A DNA stretch of 64,000 nucleotides, taken from Flagellimonas myxillae (GTDB taxonomy: Bacteria; Bacteroidota; Bacteroidia; Flavobacteriales; Flavobacteriaceae). Position 1 is the first letter of the stretch; the number at the start of each line of letters is the position of its first letter. Below, one piece after another: positions 51,232 to 60,981 of this stretch. The position numbers and the translations under genes were made by a program. Where the stretch lies: positions 434,001 to 498,000 of the forward strand of contig NZ_JAMFLY010000001.1 of the NCBI RefSeq assembly GCF_023502235.1, given 5' to 3'. Under the pieces are notes generated by a model. It saw only the letters and a program-made list of their open reading frames with translations, was not told the origin of the DNA and made no database searches.

Positions 51232-52455
51232 TTAATCAATTGCCTTGAATTCCTCTATAATTTCCTCAAATTCCAAACGGTAGTAGGTGCCCTGTTTTTC
51301 TCGGTCACGCTCGATGGAGCCCCTGAGCTGTCGGGCTAGGTTATAAATCAGTTTAAGGCCTAGGGACTTTGAAGTTTCTGGGCCAATATCATCGGCATAA
51401 CCAATGCCATTGTCGCCTAGATGCATTTCATAGCGCTTGTCCGATAACTGACGGAGGGAAATCAAAATTTCACCTGCATCATCCCCTTTTATTCCATATT
51501 TCAGGGCATTGGTGATGGTTTCGTTGATAATCAATCCCAAAGGTATTACGGTATCAATGCTGAGCTTGTAATCGTCTACATGAAGATTGACCTTGATCTT
51601 ATTGGTGTTGCCCTTTACCGAACGCACCAAGTAATTGCAAAGCTCCTCAACATAGGGTCTCAGCTCTATTTTGGAAAGATAGTCATCGCGTTTGTACAAC
51701 ATCTCGTGTACCATGGCCATGGAGACAACCCTGTTTTGACTGCTTTTGATAATGCCGCTAATCTTTTCGTCCGAAACAGCCCTGGATTGAAGGCTAAGCA
51801 AACTGGAAACGGTCTGTAGATTGTTCTTGACCCTATGGTGCACCTCTTTGAGCAGGGTTTCTTTTTCCTCAATCCGCTCTTGTACCTCTTTTCTTGATTT
51901 ATACAGGTTGTGATGCGCGCGCAGGAGATTTCTTCCGAAGACACCGCCCAATAAATACACTGCAAAAACAACACTCAAGAAGGCAAACCACCTTCGTGAA
52001 ATTTCGGGGACCATGTTCTCTGTAAGGTTCAGATCTGCCAAATCATAAATGAAAATAGCGGCTACCAGTACTAAGTTTACAATAAGGTAGAGTTCACCGT
52101 ACATTTTGGTTGTCACATATCCAGCAAATACTACAATGGCAAGTACCAAAATAAACGGGCTTTGGATTCCCCCGCTGTGAATGGTGATCAAAATACCCCC
52201 GACCATAGCCAATAAGGACGCAATGTTATAGGTAACGGTGAGGTTTTTGTGCTTGTTATAGAGATAAGTGTTGACGAAATTAATGGTAGCATACCCAAAG
52301 AAAACTGTGGGGATAATGCCCTTTATATCCAAAAGAAAAATACAAACCAACCCAAATATAATGGATGTCAAGATGGAATTATGACTAACCTTAAGGATCA
52401 ATTGAATTTTATCCTGCAAACGACGATTTTCCTCGTTGGGCATGTTCATAGGCAT
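51232..52455 (-). CDS. orphan sensor histidine kinase, HisKA_2/HWE type
   Basis: 407 residues. About six membrane helices (30-175) form the input domain, with no recognised ligand-binding module. The phosphoacceptor motif is LLKEVHHRVKNNLQ, phospho-histidine H206, followed by a GHKL ATPase domain (NETITNALKYG; GDNGIGYADD). HisKA_2 kinases often pair with separate regulators. No response regulator is adjacent. Starts at 52449 and 52443 are alternatives. A strong terminator separates it from secA. Confidence 0.9.
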   Translation of the reverse strand: MPMNMPNEENRRLQDKIQLILKVSHNSILTSIIFGLVCIFLLDIKGIIPTVFFGYATINFVNTYLYNKHKNLTVTYNIASLLAMVGGILITIHSGGIQSPFILVLAIVVFAGYVTTKMYGELYLIVNLVLVAAIFIYDLADLNLTENMVPEISRRWFAFLSVVFAVYLLGGVFGRNLLRAHHNLYKSRKEVQERIEEKETLLKEVHHRVKNNLQTVSSLLSLQSRAVSDEKISGIIKSSQNRVVSMAMVHEMLYKRDDYLSKIELRPYVEELCNYLVRSVKGNTNKIKVNLHVDDYKLSIDTVIPLGLIINETITNALKYGIKGDDAGEILISLRQLSDKRYEMHLGDNGIGYADDIGPETSKSLGLKLIYNLARQLRGSIERDREKQGTYYRLEFEEIIEEFKAID

Positions 52456-52557
52456 GGTACGGTTATCCCTTTTACTACAAATGGTTGAAAAGTGGTAGTA
52501 AAAGTAGCTATGTGGGGGTGTTTGGGATGTAAAGCTAATTATGTTTTTGTTATAATC

Positions 52558-52589
52558 AAAAGCGGCGACCTTAATTGATCGCCGCTTTT
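52558..52589 (-). terminator. secA terminator
   Basis: Perfect 11-base inverted repeat AAAAGCGGCGA / TCGCCGCTTTT around a 10-base loop, just downstream of secA on the minus strand. The arm itself ends in TTTT. Confidence 0.8.
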
Positions 52590-52609
52590 TAGTTTTTATG
52601 GATGATTGA

Positions 52610-55600
52610 TCATTGGTCGACCAATACCCATTCCCCCTTATCTATCAGAGGCTCAGCTTGTTTGTATTTTATAGTCTTACTTTCTCCAGACATTACATTT
52701 TTTATGGTCACCCTTTCGTTTCTTCCAATTTTTGGGCGTTCCCTAACCACAGTTTCCGTGACTTGCGGTCTTCTTCCCTGTGTTTGCCCGGCTGCTCTAT
52801 TTTGGGCTGCAAGTTCATCACTGTTAGGGATTTCCTCCTTGGAAGTTTTTAGATTTTCCTTGGGCCTCCTGACGGTTCTAGCCTCTTGGATTTGATTGGT
52901 GTTTTCCGATGGAAGCTCCCCTTTGAACAAAAATGAAATAACTTCCTTGTTCACTTTGTCGATCATACTTTTGAAGAGCTCAAAGGCCTCGAATTTATAG
53001 ATCAATAAGGGGTCTTTTTGTTCATGCACCGCCAACTGGACAGATTGCTTCAACTCGTCCATCTTGCGCAAATGCGTTTTCCACGAATCGTCGATGATGG
53101 CCAGGGAAATGTTCTTCTCAAAATCCGTGATCAACTGTTTTCCATCACTCGTATAGGCGTCCTCCAAGTTGGTGACCACGTTCAGGGTTTTGATACCGTC
53201 CGTAAACGGAACCACGATGCGCTCAAACTTGTTGGTCTGGTCCTCATATACTTTTTTGATCACTTGGAAAGCAATCGTGGCGCTGCGCTCCATTTTCTGC
53301 TGATAGAAGTCGTAGGCATCCGTGTATACTTGGTTGGCAATTTCCTGAAAGTTCAACTTTCTAAATTCCTCCTCGGATACTGGTGAAGTGATGGAGAAGT
53401 ATTTAATAAGTTCAAACTCGAAGTTTTTATAGTCTTCGGCGAGCTTGTTGGTTTCCGCGATCACCTCACAGGTATCATAGATCATATTGGCGATGTCCAC
53501 CTTCAAACGCTCACCTTGCAGGGCATGTCGTCTTCGTTTGTAGACCACCTCACGTTGGGCATTCATTACATCGTCATATTCCAAGAGTCGCTTACGGATG
53601 CCAAAGTTGTTTTCCTCGACCTTTTTCTGTGCCCTTTCAATGGACTTGGTCATCATGGAGTGCTGGATTACCTCGCCTTCTTCCAGACCCATACGGTCCA
53701 TCATTTTGGCTACTCGGTCCGACCCGAACAAGCGCATCAGATTATCCTCCAAGGAAACATAGAATTGTGAACTTCCCACATCACCTTGGCGACCAGAACG
53801 CCCTCGAAGCTGTCTGTCTACACGTCTTGAATCGTGCCTTTCCGTACCCACAATGGCGAGTCCCCCGGCCTGTTTCACCTGGTCGCTCAATTTAATATCC
53901 GTACCCCTACCGGCCATGTTGGTGGCAATGGTCACCACTCCAGCATTACCTGCCTCGGCAACAATATCCGCCTCTTTCTTGTGCAATTTGGCGTTTAGTA
54001 CGTTATGCGGAACCTTACGAACACTTAGAAGCTTAGATAATAATTCCGATATTTCTACCGAGGTGGTACCAATCAGAACAGGTCTTCCCGCTTTCGAAAG
54101 ATCGGTAACCTCTTCAATAATAGCATTGTATTTTTCACGCTTGGTCTTGTAGATCAAATCGTGGCGGTCATCCCTAGCAATAGGCCTATTGGTTGGGATT
54201 TCCATCACATCCAACTTGTAGATTTCCCAGAATTCCCCGGCCTCGGTAACAGCGGTACCTGTCATCCCTGCCAGTTTGTTGTACATTCTGAAGTAATTCT
54301 GCAAGGTTATGGTGGCAAAGGTCTGGGTCATGGCCTCAATCTTCACATTTTCCTTGGCCTCAATGGCTTGGTGCAATCCATCGGAATAACGCCTGCCGTC
54401 CATAATACGTCCGGTCTGCTCGTCAACTATCATCACTTTATTGTCCATCACAACGTACTCCACATCTTTTTCAAAGAGGGTGTAAGCCTTGAGTAATTGA
54501 CTCATAGTGTGGATTCGTTCGCTCTTTACAGCAAAATCCTTGAAAAGCTCTTCCTTAAGTTCTGCTTCCTTTTCTATTTCCAGTTCCTGCTCTTCAATCT
54601 TGGCAATTTCGCCACCAATATCGGGCATCACAAAGAAATCTTTGTCTTGATCTCCAGAGATATAATCAACCCCTTTATCGGTCAATTCAATCTGGTTGTT
54701 TTTTTCATCGATGGTAAACAACAAGTCGGCATCCACTTTGGGCATTTCCCTATTGTTGTCCTGCATGTAGAAGTTTTCCGTTTTTTGAAGCAGCTGTTTT
54801 ACTCCTTCTTCACTCAAGAATTTGATAAGTGCCTTATTCTTGGGCAAACCTCGATATACACGAAGTAGTAGGAATCCTCCTTCTTTGGTATCGCCCTCTT
54901 TGATCAACTTCTTGGCCTCGGCCAAAACCCCGGTCAAATGCTGCCGTTGTTTTAGTACGATATCGGAAACTTTGGGCTTTAACTCGTTAAACTCGTGTCG
55001 GTCGCCTTCAGGCACCGGTCCAGAGATGATCAAAGGTGTCCTTGCATCATCGATCAATACGGAATCCACCTCATCAACAATGGCGTAGTGATGTGGTGGT
55101 TGCACCAAATCCCCCGGCGTATGGGCCATATTGTCCCGTAGATAATCAAACCCAAATTCGTTATTGGTTCCATAGGTGATGTCCGAATTGTAGGCAGCTC
55201 TTCTACCTTCAGAATTGGGTTGATGTTTGTCAATACAATCTACTGAAAGGCCATGGAACTCAAAAATAGGGGCCATCCAGGCGCTATCCCGCTTTGCCAA
55301 ATAATCGTTTACGGTTACCAAATGGGCTCCTTTCCCAGAAAGTGCGTTGAGATAGAGTGGAAGGGTGGCCACCAAGGTCTTTCCTTCTCCCGTCTGCATT
55401 TCCGCAATCTTACCTTGGTGCAAACAAATGCCTCCAATAAGCTGTACATCATAATGGATCATATCCCAAGTCACTTCCTTACCGGCAGCATCCCATGAAT
55501 TTTTCCAAACAGTACTATCCCCTTCAAGGGTGACGTAATCCTTTGAGCCCGAAAGCGAACGGTCAAACTCTGTGGCCGTCACCGTAAGGGTTTCGTTTTT

Positions 55601-55972
55601 TGCGAAGCGTTTTGCTGTTTCCTTTACCACTGCAAAAGCTTCGGGAAGGATATTGTTTAAGGTCTTCTCCGAAATTTTGTAGGCCTCTTCGTTGAGTTTG
55701 TCTATTTCGGAATAGATCTCCTCATTCCGGTCTATATCCGTTGAGTTTTGCACCTCTTCTTGTAGGGATTCAATTTGATCATTGATTTCCTTACAATCTT
55801 CGGCTATTTGGGATTTGAATGCTACTGTTTTTTGACGTAGTTGATCATGTGACAAACCTTCCAATGCTTGTTCGAAGGATTTGATCTCATTTACCAAAGG
55901 TTGCAATGCCTTGACATCTTTCTCGGATTTGTCCCCAACAAAAACCTTTAGTACGGAATTAATAAAACTCAT
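52610..55972 (-). CDS. secA: preprotein translocase ATPase SecA
   Basis: 1120 residues, about 220 more than E. coli SecA, mainly insertions typical of Bacteroidota. Walker A MQTGEGKT (192-199), VDEVDSVLIDDARTPL, TNMAGRGTD and RQLRGRSGRQGD are all intact. The C-terminus ends with GESKTIKYKQAEPLIDKGEW and lacks the cysteine-rich zinc tail. It drives export of signal-peptide proteins through SecYEG, including the T9SS cargo here. Own terminator downstream. Confidence 0.97.
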   Translation of the reverse strand: MSFINSVLKVFVGDKSEKDVKALQPLVNEIKSFEQALEGLSHDQLRQKTVAFKSQIAEDCKEINDQIESLQEEVQNSTDIDRNEEIYSEIDKLNEEAYKISEKTLNNILPEAFAVVKETAKRFAKNETLTVTATEFDRSLSGSKDYVTLEGDSTVWKNSWDAAGKEVTWDMIHYDVQLIGGICLHQGKIAEMQTGEGKTLVATLPLYLNALSGKGAHLVTVNDYLAKRDSAWMAPIFEFHGLSVDCIDKHQPNSEGRRAAYNSDITYGTNNEFGFDYLRDNMAHTPGDLVQPPHHYAIVDEVDSVLIDDARTPLIISGPVPEGDRHEFNELKPKVSDIVLKQRQHLTGVLAEAKKLIKEGDTKEGGFLLLRVYRGLPKNKALIKFLSEEGVKQLLQKTENFYMQDNNREMPKVDADLLFTIDEKNNQIELTDKGVDYISGDQDKDFFVMPDIGGEIAKIEEQELEIEKEAELKEELFKDFAVKSERIHTMSQLLKAYTLFEKDVEYVVMDNKVMIVDEQTGRIMDGRRYSDGLHQAIEAKENVKIEAMTQTFATITLQNYFRMYNKLAGMTGTAVTEAGEFWEIYKLDVMEIPTNRPIARDDRHDLIYKTKREKYNAIIEEVTDLSKAGRPVLIGTTSVEISELLSKLLSVRKVPHNVLNAKLHKKEADIVAEAGNAGVVTIATNMAGRGTDIKLSDQVKQAGGLAIVGTERHDSRRVDRQLRGRSGRQGDVGSSQFYVSLEDNLMRLFGSDRVAKMMDRMGLEEGEVIQHSMMTKSIERAQKKVEENNFGIRKRLLEYDDVMNAQREVVYKRRRHALQGERLKVDIANMIYDTCEVIAETNKLAEDYKNFEFELIKYFSITSPVSEEEFRKLNFQEIANQVYTDAYDFYQQKMERSATIAFQVIKKVYEDQTNKFERIVVPFTDGIKTLNVVTNLEDAYTSDGKQLITDFEKNISLAIIDDSWKTHLRKMDELKQSVQLAVHEQKDPLLIYKFEAFELFKSMIDKVNKEVISFLFKGELPSENTNQIQEARTVRRPKENLKTSKEEIPNSDELAAQNRAAGQTQGRRPQVTETVVRERPKIGRNERVTIKNVMSGESKTIKYKQAEPLIDKGEWVLVDQ

Positions 55973-56058
55973 GAATAAATTTTCTTTTGGATTGCAAAAG
56001 TTGTTCCATTGTCCAGAACGGCATGGAAACCACTTGCAGGGCTGTCAAAATTACATAA

Positions 56059-56084
56059 AAAAAAGCCTCATAAGAGACTTTTTT
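56059..56084 (-). terminator. terminator of the DUF2795 gene
   Basis: A-run/T-run stem: AAAAAAG (56059-56065) pairs with CTTTTTT (56078-56084), and CTC (56067-56069) with GAG (56074-56076), with one C/A mismatch and an ATAA loop. Works for minus-strand transcription ending before secA. Confidence 0.65.
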
Positions 56085-56107
56085 AGTTCGGTTTTTATAT
56101 AAGAAGT

Positions 56108-56332
56108 TTAATACTCGTCCTCGTTCCAGAGGTAATCTTCCTCGGTGGGATAATCGGGCCAGATCTCCTCAATGGACTCGTATATTTCGCCACCTTCCTC
56201 TTCCATGGACTGCAGATTTTCCACAACTTCCAACGGAGCTCCGGTACGGATAGCGTAATCAATTAATTCGTCTTTGGTGGCTGGCCAAGGCGCATCACTT
56301 AAATATGAGGCTAATTCTAATGTCCAGTACAT
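56108..56332 (-). CDS. DUF2795 protein
   Basis: 74 residues from the ATG at 56332; the frame extends upstream without a better start. The block YWTLELASYLSDAPWPATKDELIDYAIRTGAPLEVVENLQ is characteristic of DUF2795. The C-terminus is acidic (EEDYLWNEDEY). Cytoplasmic, role unknown. Alone between cobalamin adenosyltransferase and secA. Confidence 0.85.
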   Translation of the reverse strand: MYWTLELASYLSDAPWPATKDELIDYAIRTGAPLEVVENLQSMEEEGGEIYESIEEIWPDYPTEEDYLWNEDEY

Positions 56333-56452
56333 AGTAACGGTTTGATTTTTAATTTTTGCAAAAATAATTTTTAAACCCAATTTGTCAAGTAAAAATGGGA
56401 TTATTTAAAAAATATTTTCGACGTGTTAATCTGAAACGCAGAAAATTAGGAT

Positions 56453-57013
56453 TTATTCTTTCAGTTTTTCAGGAATCCACTTGACCTCTTCCGCGTGCAA
56501 ATCCTTTGACAATTTTCGTGCCAACACAAAGAGGTAGTCGGAAAGGCGATTGATATATGACAAGAGTTTCTCGGGAACAGGATCCTCCTCGTGCAAATAA
56601 GAAATTGTTCGTTCGGCCCTTCGACAGGTAGTTCTGGCAATATGACAGTATGACACGGTGGTATGTCCTCCGGGAAGGATGAAATGGGTCATTTCGGGAA
56701 GTTCCGCATTCATTTGGTCCATTTCATTTTCCAGAAATGTTATGTCCGAATCTGATATACGGGGAATCTTTAGACGGTTTTCCTTATTGGGTTCCGTGGC
56801 CAAAATAGCTCCAACGGTAAACAGTTTATGCTGAATTTGGGATAGGATATCCTTCGAGTGTGTGTCTATTTCCTGATCTCGCACAAGTCCCAAGACGGCA
56901 TTCAATTCGTCTATGGTCCCATAACTTTCAATGCGGATATGGTGCTTGGGGACCCGTTTGCCCGTAAACAATGCGGTGGTTCCCTTATCGCCAGTTTTGG
57001 TATAAATTTTCAT
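56453..57013 (-). CDS. ATP:cob(I)alamin adenosyltransferase, PduO type
   Basis: 186 residues. KIYTKTGDKGTTALFTGKRV (2-21) is the ATP-binding start, and HIARTTCRRAERTISYL the other hallmark. It adenosylates cob(I)alamin to coenzyme B12 for methylmalonyl-CoA mutase, whose chaperone MeaB is encoded at 41 kb. It is separated by a repeat block from the 51-residue gene upstream on the same strand. Confidence 0.93.
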   Translation of the reverse strand: MKIYTKTGDKGTTALFTGKRVPKHHIRIESYGTIDELNAVLGLVRDQEIDTHSKDILSQIQHKLFTVGAILATEPNKENRLKIPRISDSDITFLENEMDQMNAELPEMTHFILPGGHTTVSYCHIARTTCRRAERTISYLHEEDPVPEKLLSYINRLSDYLFVLARKLSKDLHAEEVKWIPEKLKE

Positions 57014-57054
57014 GTCGGTTCAATAGTTATGGGTGAAAGATGATCGAATAGTGG

Positions 57055-57115
57055 AAAATCGCATCGATAATTGCTAATTGACCATTGCTAATTGTTCTTG
57101 GTTCATTGCACCTTG
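57055..57115 (-). repeat. short repeat block, ATTAGCAATGGTCAATT-type
   Basis: Plus strand shows GATAATTGCTAATTGACCATTGCTAATTG. It resembles the block at 21405 and is again oriented G-poor on the strand of the preceding gene. Confidence 0.5.
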
Positions 57116-57271
57116 TCAATTGTCCCTTTTGTGCCTCCTTTTCCCATCCATAAATTGCCTAGATCGTCTTCGTTTGTTGCCTCTCTTGTTTCTGAAAAGT
57201 ATAATCAAATAAATTAGGAACAAGACCCCCAGAACGTACCAAATAGTGTAATCCGTTGTTGTGCTTTCCAT
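57116..57271 (-). CDS. 51-residue single-helix membrane protein
   Basis: From the ATG at 57271; the longer frame runs into the upstream gene. One helix at about 9-24 (IWYVLGVLFLIYLIIL) and then a very basic tail (NKRGNKRRRSRQFMDGKRRHKRDN). Unknown family. It lies 16 bases after the methyltransferase-like gene, so probably in its transcript. Confidence 0.6.
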   Translation of the reverse strand: MESTTTDYTIWYVLGVLFLIYLIILFRNKRGNKRRRSRQFMDGKRRHKRDN

Positions 57272-57287
57272 ACCTAAAATTACCTTT

Positions 57288-57788
57288 TTATATCCGGATA
57301 GTGAAATGTTCCTTTTGCTGCTCCTTCCTGATGAATAGGGCACCTAGATGATACATATCAATGCTAACCGTAATGTTGGGGAGCACTTTTAAGGCATTCC
57401 ATTGCCCTTGTTTTTTGGGATTTTGATGGATTCCAGCAATCAGGATCATACTATCGTTATGAAGTTTTCCCTCAGAAAGCTGTTGTTTGAAGTGGAATTC
57501 CTCAAATTCATTGGCAAAAACCACATCATAGGTAGTTGACTTGAAAGCAATCCCAGGAAAAGATTCCAAAACAACCTGGGCAGCCTCAAGATGGTCCAGA
57601 ATGGAAATGTTCTGGGCATCGAAATACGCAATACTTTTAAGTAAAACGTCAATGGGTTTAGTGCCGTGCCTTTTTTTCATTCCGTAAAGGCACTTGGTCA
57701 CGAAGTTGAACACAAAGGGGGAGTGCACCCCATGTTCGTTGGTAGACTTAAGAATGAAATTAAGATACGATACGAATTTGAACATCAT
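57288..57788 (-). CDS. degenerate class I methyltransferase-like protein
   Basis: 166 residues. The ends are like a flavobacterial SAM-dependent methyltransferase family I recall as about 240 residues: N-terminal FILKSTNEHGVHSPFVFNFVTKCL, and a C-terminal KVLPNITVSIDMYHLGALFIRKEQ..EHF. The middle is shortened: I see no glycine-rich SAM motif, and the segment YDVVFANEF lacks the acidic residue expected after that strand. It may be a pseudoenzyme. It starts 23 bases after the ABC-F gene on the same strand. Confidence 0.5.
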   Translation of the reverse strand: MMFKFVSYLNFILKSTNEHGVHSPFVFNFVTKCLYGMKKRHGTKPIDVLLKSIAYFDAQNISILDHLEAAQVVLESFPGIAFKSTTYDVVFANEFEEFHFKQQLSEGKLHNDSMILIAGIHQNPKKQGQWNALKVLPNITVSIDMYHLGALFIRKEQQKEHFTIRI

Positions 57789-57811
57789 TTTGATCGTATT
57801 ACGATGAAAAG

Positions 57812-59689
57812 TTACCCTTCCAAAATAGCCGAAAGTTCAAACCAACGTTCGGTCTTGGTCTCTATGGTATCGGTAACCTGGTTGAGCTCCTTGGACAATA
57901 ACGCTATATCATCTCCGCTTAATTCAGGGTCCATAAATTTATTTTGAAGCGTTGCCTTTTGCTCTTCCAGTTTCTGGATTTCCTTTTCCAGTTGTTTGTG
58001 TTCCTTTTGCTCCTGATAGGTTAATTTTCGGGAATCGTCCTTTTCCTTCCACGAAATCTTTTCGGTTTTTTCGGAACTTTGGTTCTTTGCTTCTCGCTCG
58101 GCGATCACCTTACTGTTCTCGTAGGCTCTATAATCTGAGTAGTTTCCGGGGAAATCCTCGATAACCCCGTCTCCCTTGAACACAAAAAGGTGATCCACGA
58201 TCTTATCCATAAAATACCGGTCGTGGGATACCACGATCAAGCAACCCGGAAAATCGAGGAGAAAACTTTCCAGCACGTTCAGGGTAACTATATCCAAATC
58301 GTTGGTGGGCTCATCCAAGATCAAAAAATTGGGATTTTGAATCAATACGGTACATAAATACAAGCGCTTGCGTTCTCCACCACTCAATTTTTCCACAAAA
58401 TCGTATTGCTTTTTTCTATCGAAAAGAAAACGCTCCAAGAGTTGTTGGGCAGAAATTTGTTTTCCCTTTTTAAGCGGAATGTAATCCCCAAATTCCCGAA
58501 TGATATCAATAACTTTTTGCCCCTCCTTTATTTGGATTCCTTTTTGTGTGTAATAGCCAAATTTTAGGGTGTCTCCCACAACCACTTTTCCGGCATCAGG
58601 ATGTTCAGTTTGGGTAAGCAGGTTCAAAAATGTGGATTTTCCCGTACCGTTCTGACCAATGATTCCAACCCGTTCACCTTTGGTGAAGTTATATTCGAAC
58701 TTGTTTAAAATGGTTTTGTCCCCAAAAGCTTTGGAGACATTGTGCAACTCCAGAATTTTACTTCCCAAACGTTCCATGTTCAACTCAAGTTGCACTTGGT
58801 GGTCCTGTCTTCTTTGATGGGCTTTTTTCTTGATTTCCTTGAAATCGTCTATCCTGGATTTGGATTTCGTGGTTCGCGCCTTGGGCTGTCTGCGCATCCA
58901 ATCCAATTCTTTTTTGAAAAGTATTTTAGTCTTGTGCTGTTCCACAGCGTCCCGTTCTTCTCGCGCTTCTTTTTCCCTTAGGTAATACGAGTAGTTGCCC
59001 TTATAGCTATAGAGCTGGTTGTTGTCCAGTTCAATGATTTCATTACAGACCCTTTCCAAAAAATATCGATCGTGGGTGACCATAAAAAGCGTCATATTTT
59101 CTTTGGAAAAATAAGCTTCCAACCACTCTATCATTTCTAGATCCAGATGGTTGGTAGGTTCATCCAAAATCAAAAGGGCAGGTTTGTTCAGCAAAGCATT
59201 GGCAAGGGCCAATCTTTTTTTCTGACCTCCGGAAAGGGTTGCCACCTTGGCATCCAACTGATCTAAATGCAGTTTGAACAGGATTTGTTTGTATTGGGTC
59301 TCAAAATCCCAGGCATTGTGCCGCTCCATGGCATCAAAGGCCTGCTGGTACCGGTCGGAATCATCGGGATGTTGCACTGCCTTCTCGTAGTCTGCTATTA
59401 CCTGTAGGATCTCGTTGTCCGTAGTAAAAATGGTTTCTTCAATGGTCAGATTGGGATTGAGGTTGGGTTCCTGTTCTAGAAAAGAGATTTTAATTCCTTT
59501 TCTGGAAACTACCTGTCCGGTTTCTGAGTTGTCTTTCCCCGACATAATGTTGAGAATGGAGGTCTTACCACTCCCATTCTTGGCAATCAAGGCTATTTTT
59601 TGATCTTTATTTATTCCGAAGGAAATGTCGGAAAACAGGACCAATTCGCCATAGGATTTCGATATGTTCTCAACAGTAAGTAAGTTCAT
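57812..59689 (-). CDS. ABC-F family ATPase
   Basis: 625 residues with two ABC modules and no membrane part. First module: Walker A IAKNGSGKTS, signature LSGGQKKRL, Walker B LLILDEPTNHLD. Second module: GQNGTGKST, LSGGERKRLYL and LILDEPTNDLD. The linker between them is charged, and the C-terminal coiled coil (about 550-625) is of the Uup type. Such proteins act on ribosomes or replication intermediates. Substrate not evident. Confidence 0.93.
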   Translation of the reverse strand: MNLLTVENISKSYGELVLFSDISFGINKDQKIALIAKNGSGKTSILNIMSGKDNSETGQVVSRKGIKISFLEQEPNLNPNLTIEETIFTTDNEILQVIADYEKAVQHPDDSDRYQQAFDAMERHNAWDFETQYKQILFKLHLDQLDAKVATLSGGQKKRLALANALLNKPALLILDEPTNHLDLEMIEWLEAYFSKENMTLFMVTHDRYFLERVCNEIIELDNNQLYSYKGNYSYYLREKEAREERDAVEQHKTKILFKKELDWMRRQPKARTTKSKSRIDDFKEIKKKAHQRRQDHQVQLELNMERLGSKILELHNVSKAFGDKTILNKFEYNFTKGERVGIIGQNGTGKSTFLNLLTQTEHPDAGKVVVGDTLKFGYYTQKGIQIKEGQKVIDIIREFGDYIPLKKGKQISAQQLLERFLFDRKKQYDFVEKLSGGERKRLYLCTVLIQNPNFLILDEPTNDLDIVTLNVLESFLLDFPGCLIVVSHDRYFMDKIVDHLFVFKGDGVIEDFPGNYSDYRAYENSKVIAEREAKNQSSEKTEKISWKEKDDSRKLTYQEQKEHKQLEKEIQKLEEQKATLQNKFMDPELSGDDIALLSKELNQVTDTIETKTERWFELSAILEG

Positions 59690-59710
59690 TCCGAGGGATT
59701 TGGTGGTGGT

Positions 59711-60889
59711 TTAGCCTTTACTAAATTTTAATAGATAGCCATATCGTATGGCCAAGGTTAATAGCAAGGGAATTAGAACTGGGGAGAAAATTTGAACCTT
59801 TATAATCCAAAGGAGAATCATTAATGCTAAAAACCCTAATGCTACCCATAGATATTTGCTAAACCAGGAAGGTAAATGTTGTGGGAAGGCGAAGATATAG
59901 GCCACTCCCAAATTCGCTGGCAAAGCCCATAAAATGTTGAAGTTCCATGGGGTAGAGGTGTGGTCGGTGGCTACCCAAAGAATCAATAAAAATATACCAA
60001 TTAGCCCTGTTAGGGTAAACAAGGAAAAATCCAACCATCTGCTACGCGTACCGTGTTTATTATCCAAAAAGGTGACAATGGCCGTAAACAGAAGAAATAG
60101 GATGAACCAGAACATGGGGGATAGTGGGAAAAATCCAGTCTGTGTAATTTCCGCGTAATCCAAGACATTGCGTTCCCGTTTTACCAAAGGCTTACCATCC
60201 TTTGTGGTATTTCTCAGCTGCCTCATGGCGTAGTCAGGCAAAAACATGTGTTCTTGTACCGTGGCTTTCCGGTCTACGACCGAACCAAAGGCCACGTCAA
60301 TACCAAAGCAGGCCCATGAATTTACGTTGAGGTTTTGCCGCACCAATTGTCTAAAGGTATACTGCTGATCCAAATACGATCCGTCGAATTCAATGGCATC
60401 TCCAAATTGGTCTTTTAAAATGGTTCCAGTAATGCTGGAACAATTGTTCAGCAGTGGGTCGTATAGGTAATCCCGATTTTCCGGTAGGTAGTTGGTCTCA
60501 AAAAAATTGAGCAATTGATTCTTTTCTGCAAGTGTTAGGTCCAATATTTGTTCCCTGACCCAGCGTTTTTCAAGCTCGTATTCAAATAAAAATCGGTCAA
60601 AGCTGCTTCTGGACAGCCAAAAAATCAGTCTACCCTTAACAAAATTCCCATAGAAGTTAGGCCGATTAAAATCAAAGGTGCCATAATTGTAGACCACATC
60701 AATACCTAAAACCGAATCCTGTACCCGAAAGGCCGTATGCCCAAAGAGGGAATAAAGTTCTTCACCAGGCGAACAAGTCAACAAGCTAATTTGTGATTTT
60801 TCGGATAGCGATGGGGTTTGGGAACACAATCGTCCGCCAAATAGTAGCAATAGCACCAAAAGGAAAAGTGGGAGCCTAATTTGTGACAT
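59711..60889 (-). CDS. DUF4105 membrane protein
   Basis: 392 residues from the ATG at 60889 (signal sequence, RLCSQ near 22); the upstream frame enters the divergent gene. The N-terminal periplasmic domain contains SLLTCSPGEELYSLFGHTAFRV and DPLLNNCSS, typical of DUF4105, which has a cysteine-peptidase-like arrangement of H and C. Four to five membrane helices follow at about 285-390. Divergent from pssA. Function not known to me. Confidence 0.83.
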   Translation of the reverse strand: MSQIRLPLFLLVLLLLFGGRLCSQTPSLSEKSQISLLTCSPGEELYSLFGHTAFRVQDSVLGIDVVYNYGTFDFNRPNFYGNFVKGRLIFWLSRSSFDRFLFEYELEKRWVREQILDLTLAEKNQLLNFFETNYLPENRDYLYDPLLNNCSSITGTILKDQFGDAIEFDGSYLDQQYTFRQLVRQNLNVNSWACFGIDVAFGSVVDRKATVQEHMFLPDYAMRQLRNTTKDGKPLVKRERNVLDYAEITQTGFFPLSPMFWFILFLLFTAIVTFLDNKHGTRSRWLDFSLFTLTGLIGIFLLILWVATDHTSTPWNFNILWALPANLGVAYIFAFPQHLPSWFSKYLWVALGFLALMILLWIIKVQIFSPVLIPLLLTLAIRYGYLLKFSKG

Positions 60890-60981
60890 AGTCCCGCAAA
60901 TATCAGAATAAAATGCGCAAGGTGTATCCCCAAAATCAGTCACTTCATTTTTTAGCTTATTTTTACGAAAATCCCAACCCA

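Noticed and set aside
60913..60981. N-terminal extension of PssA and overlap with DUF4105
   Set aside because: It is not family-like and would overlap the divergent gene's upstream region; the ATG at 60982 gives the usual start.
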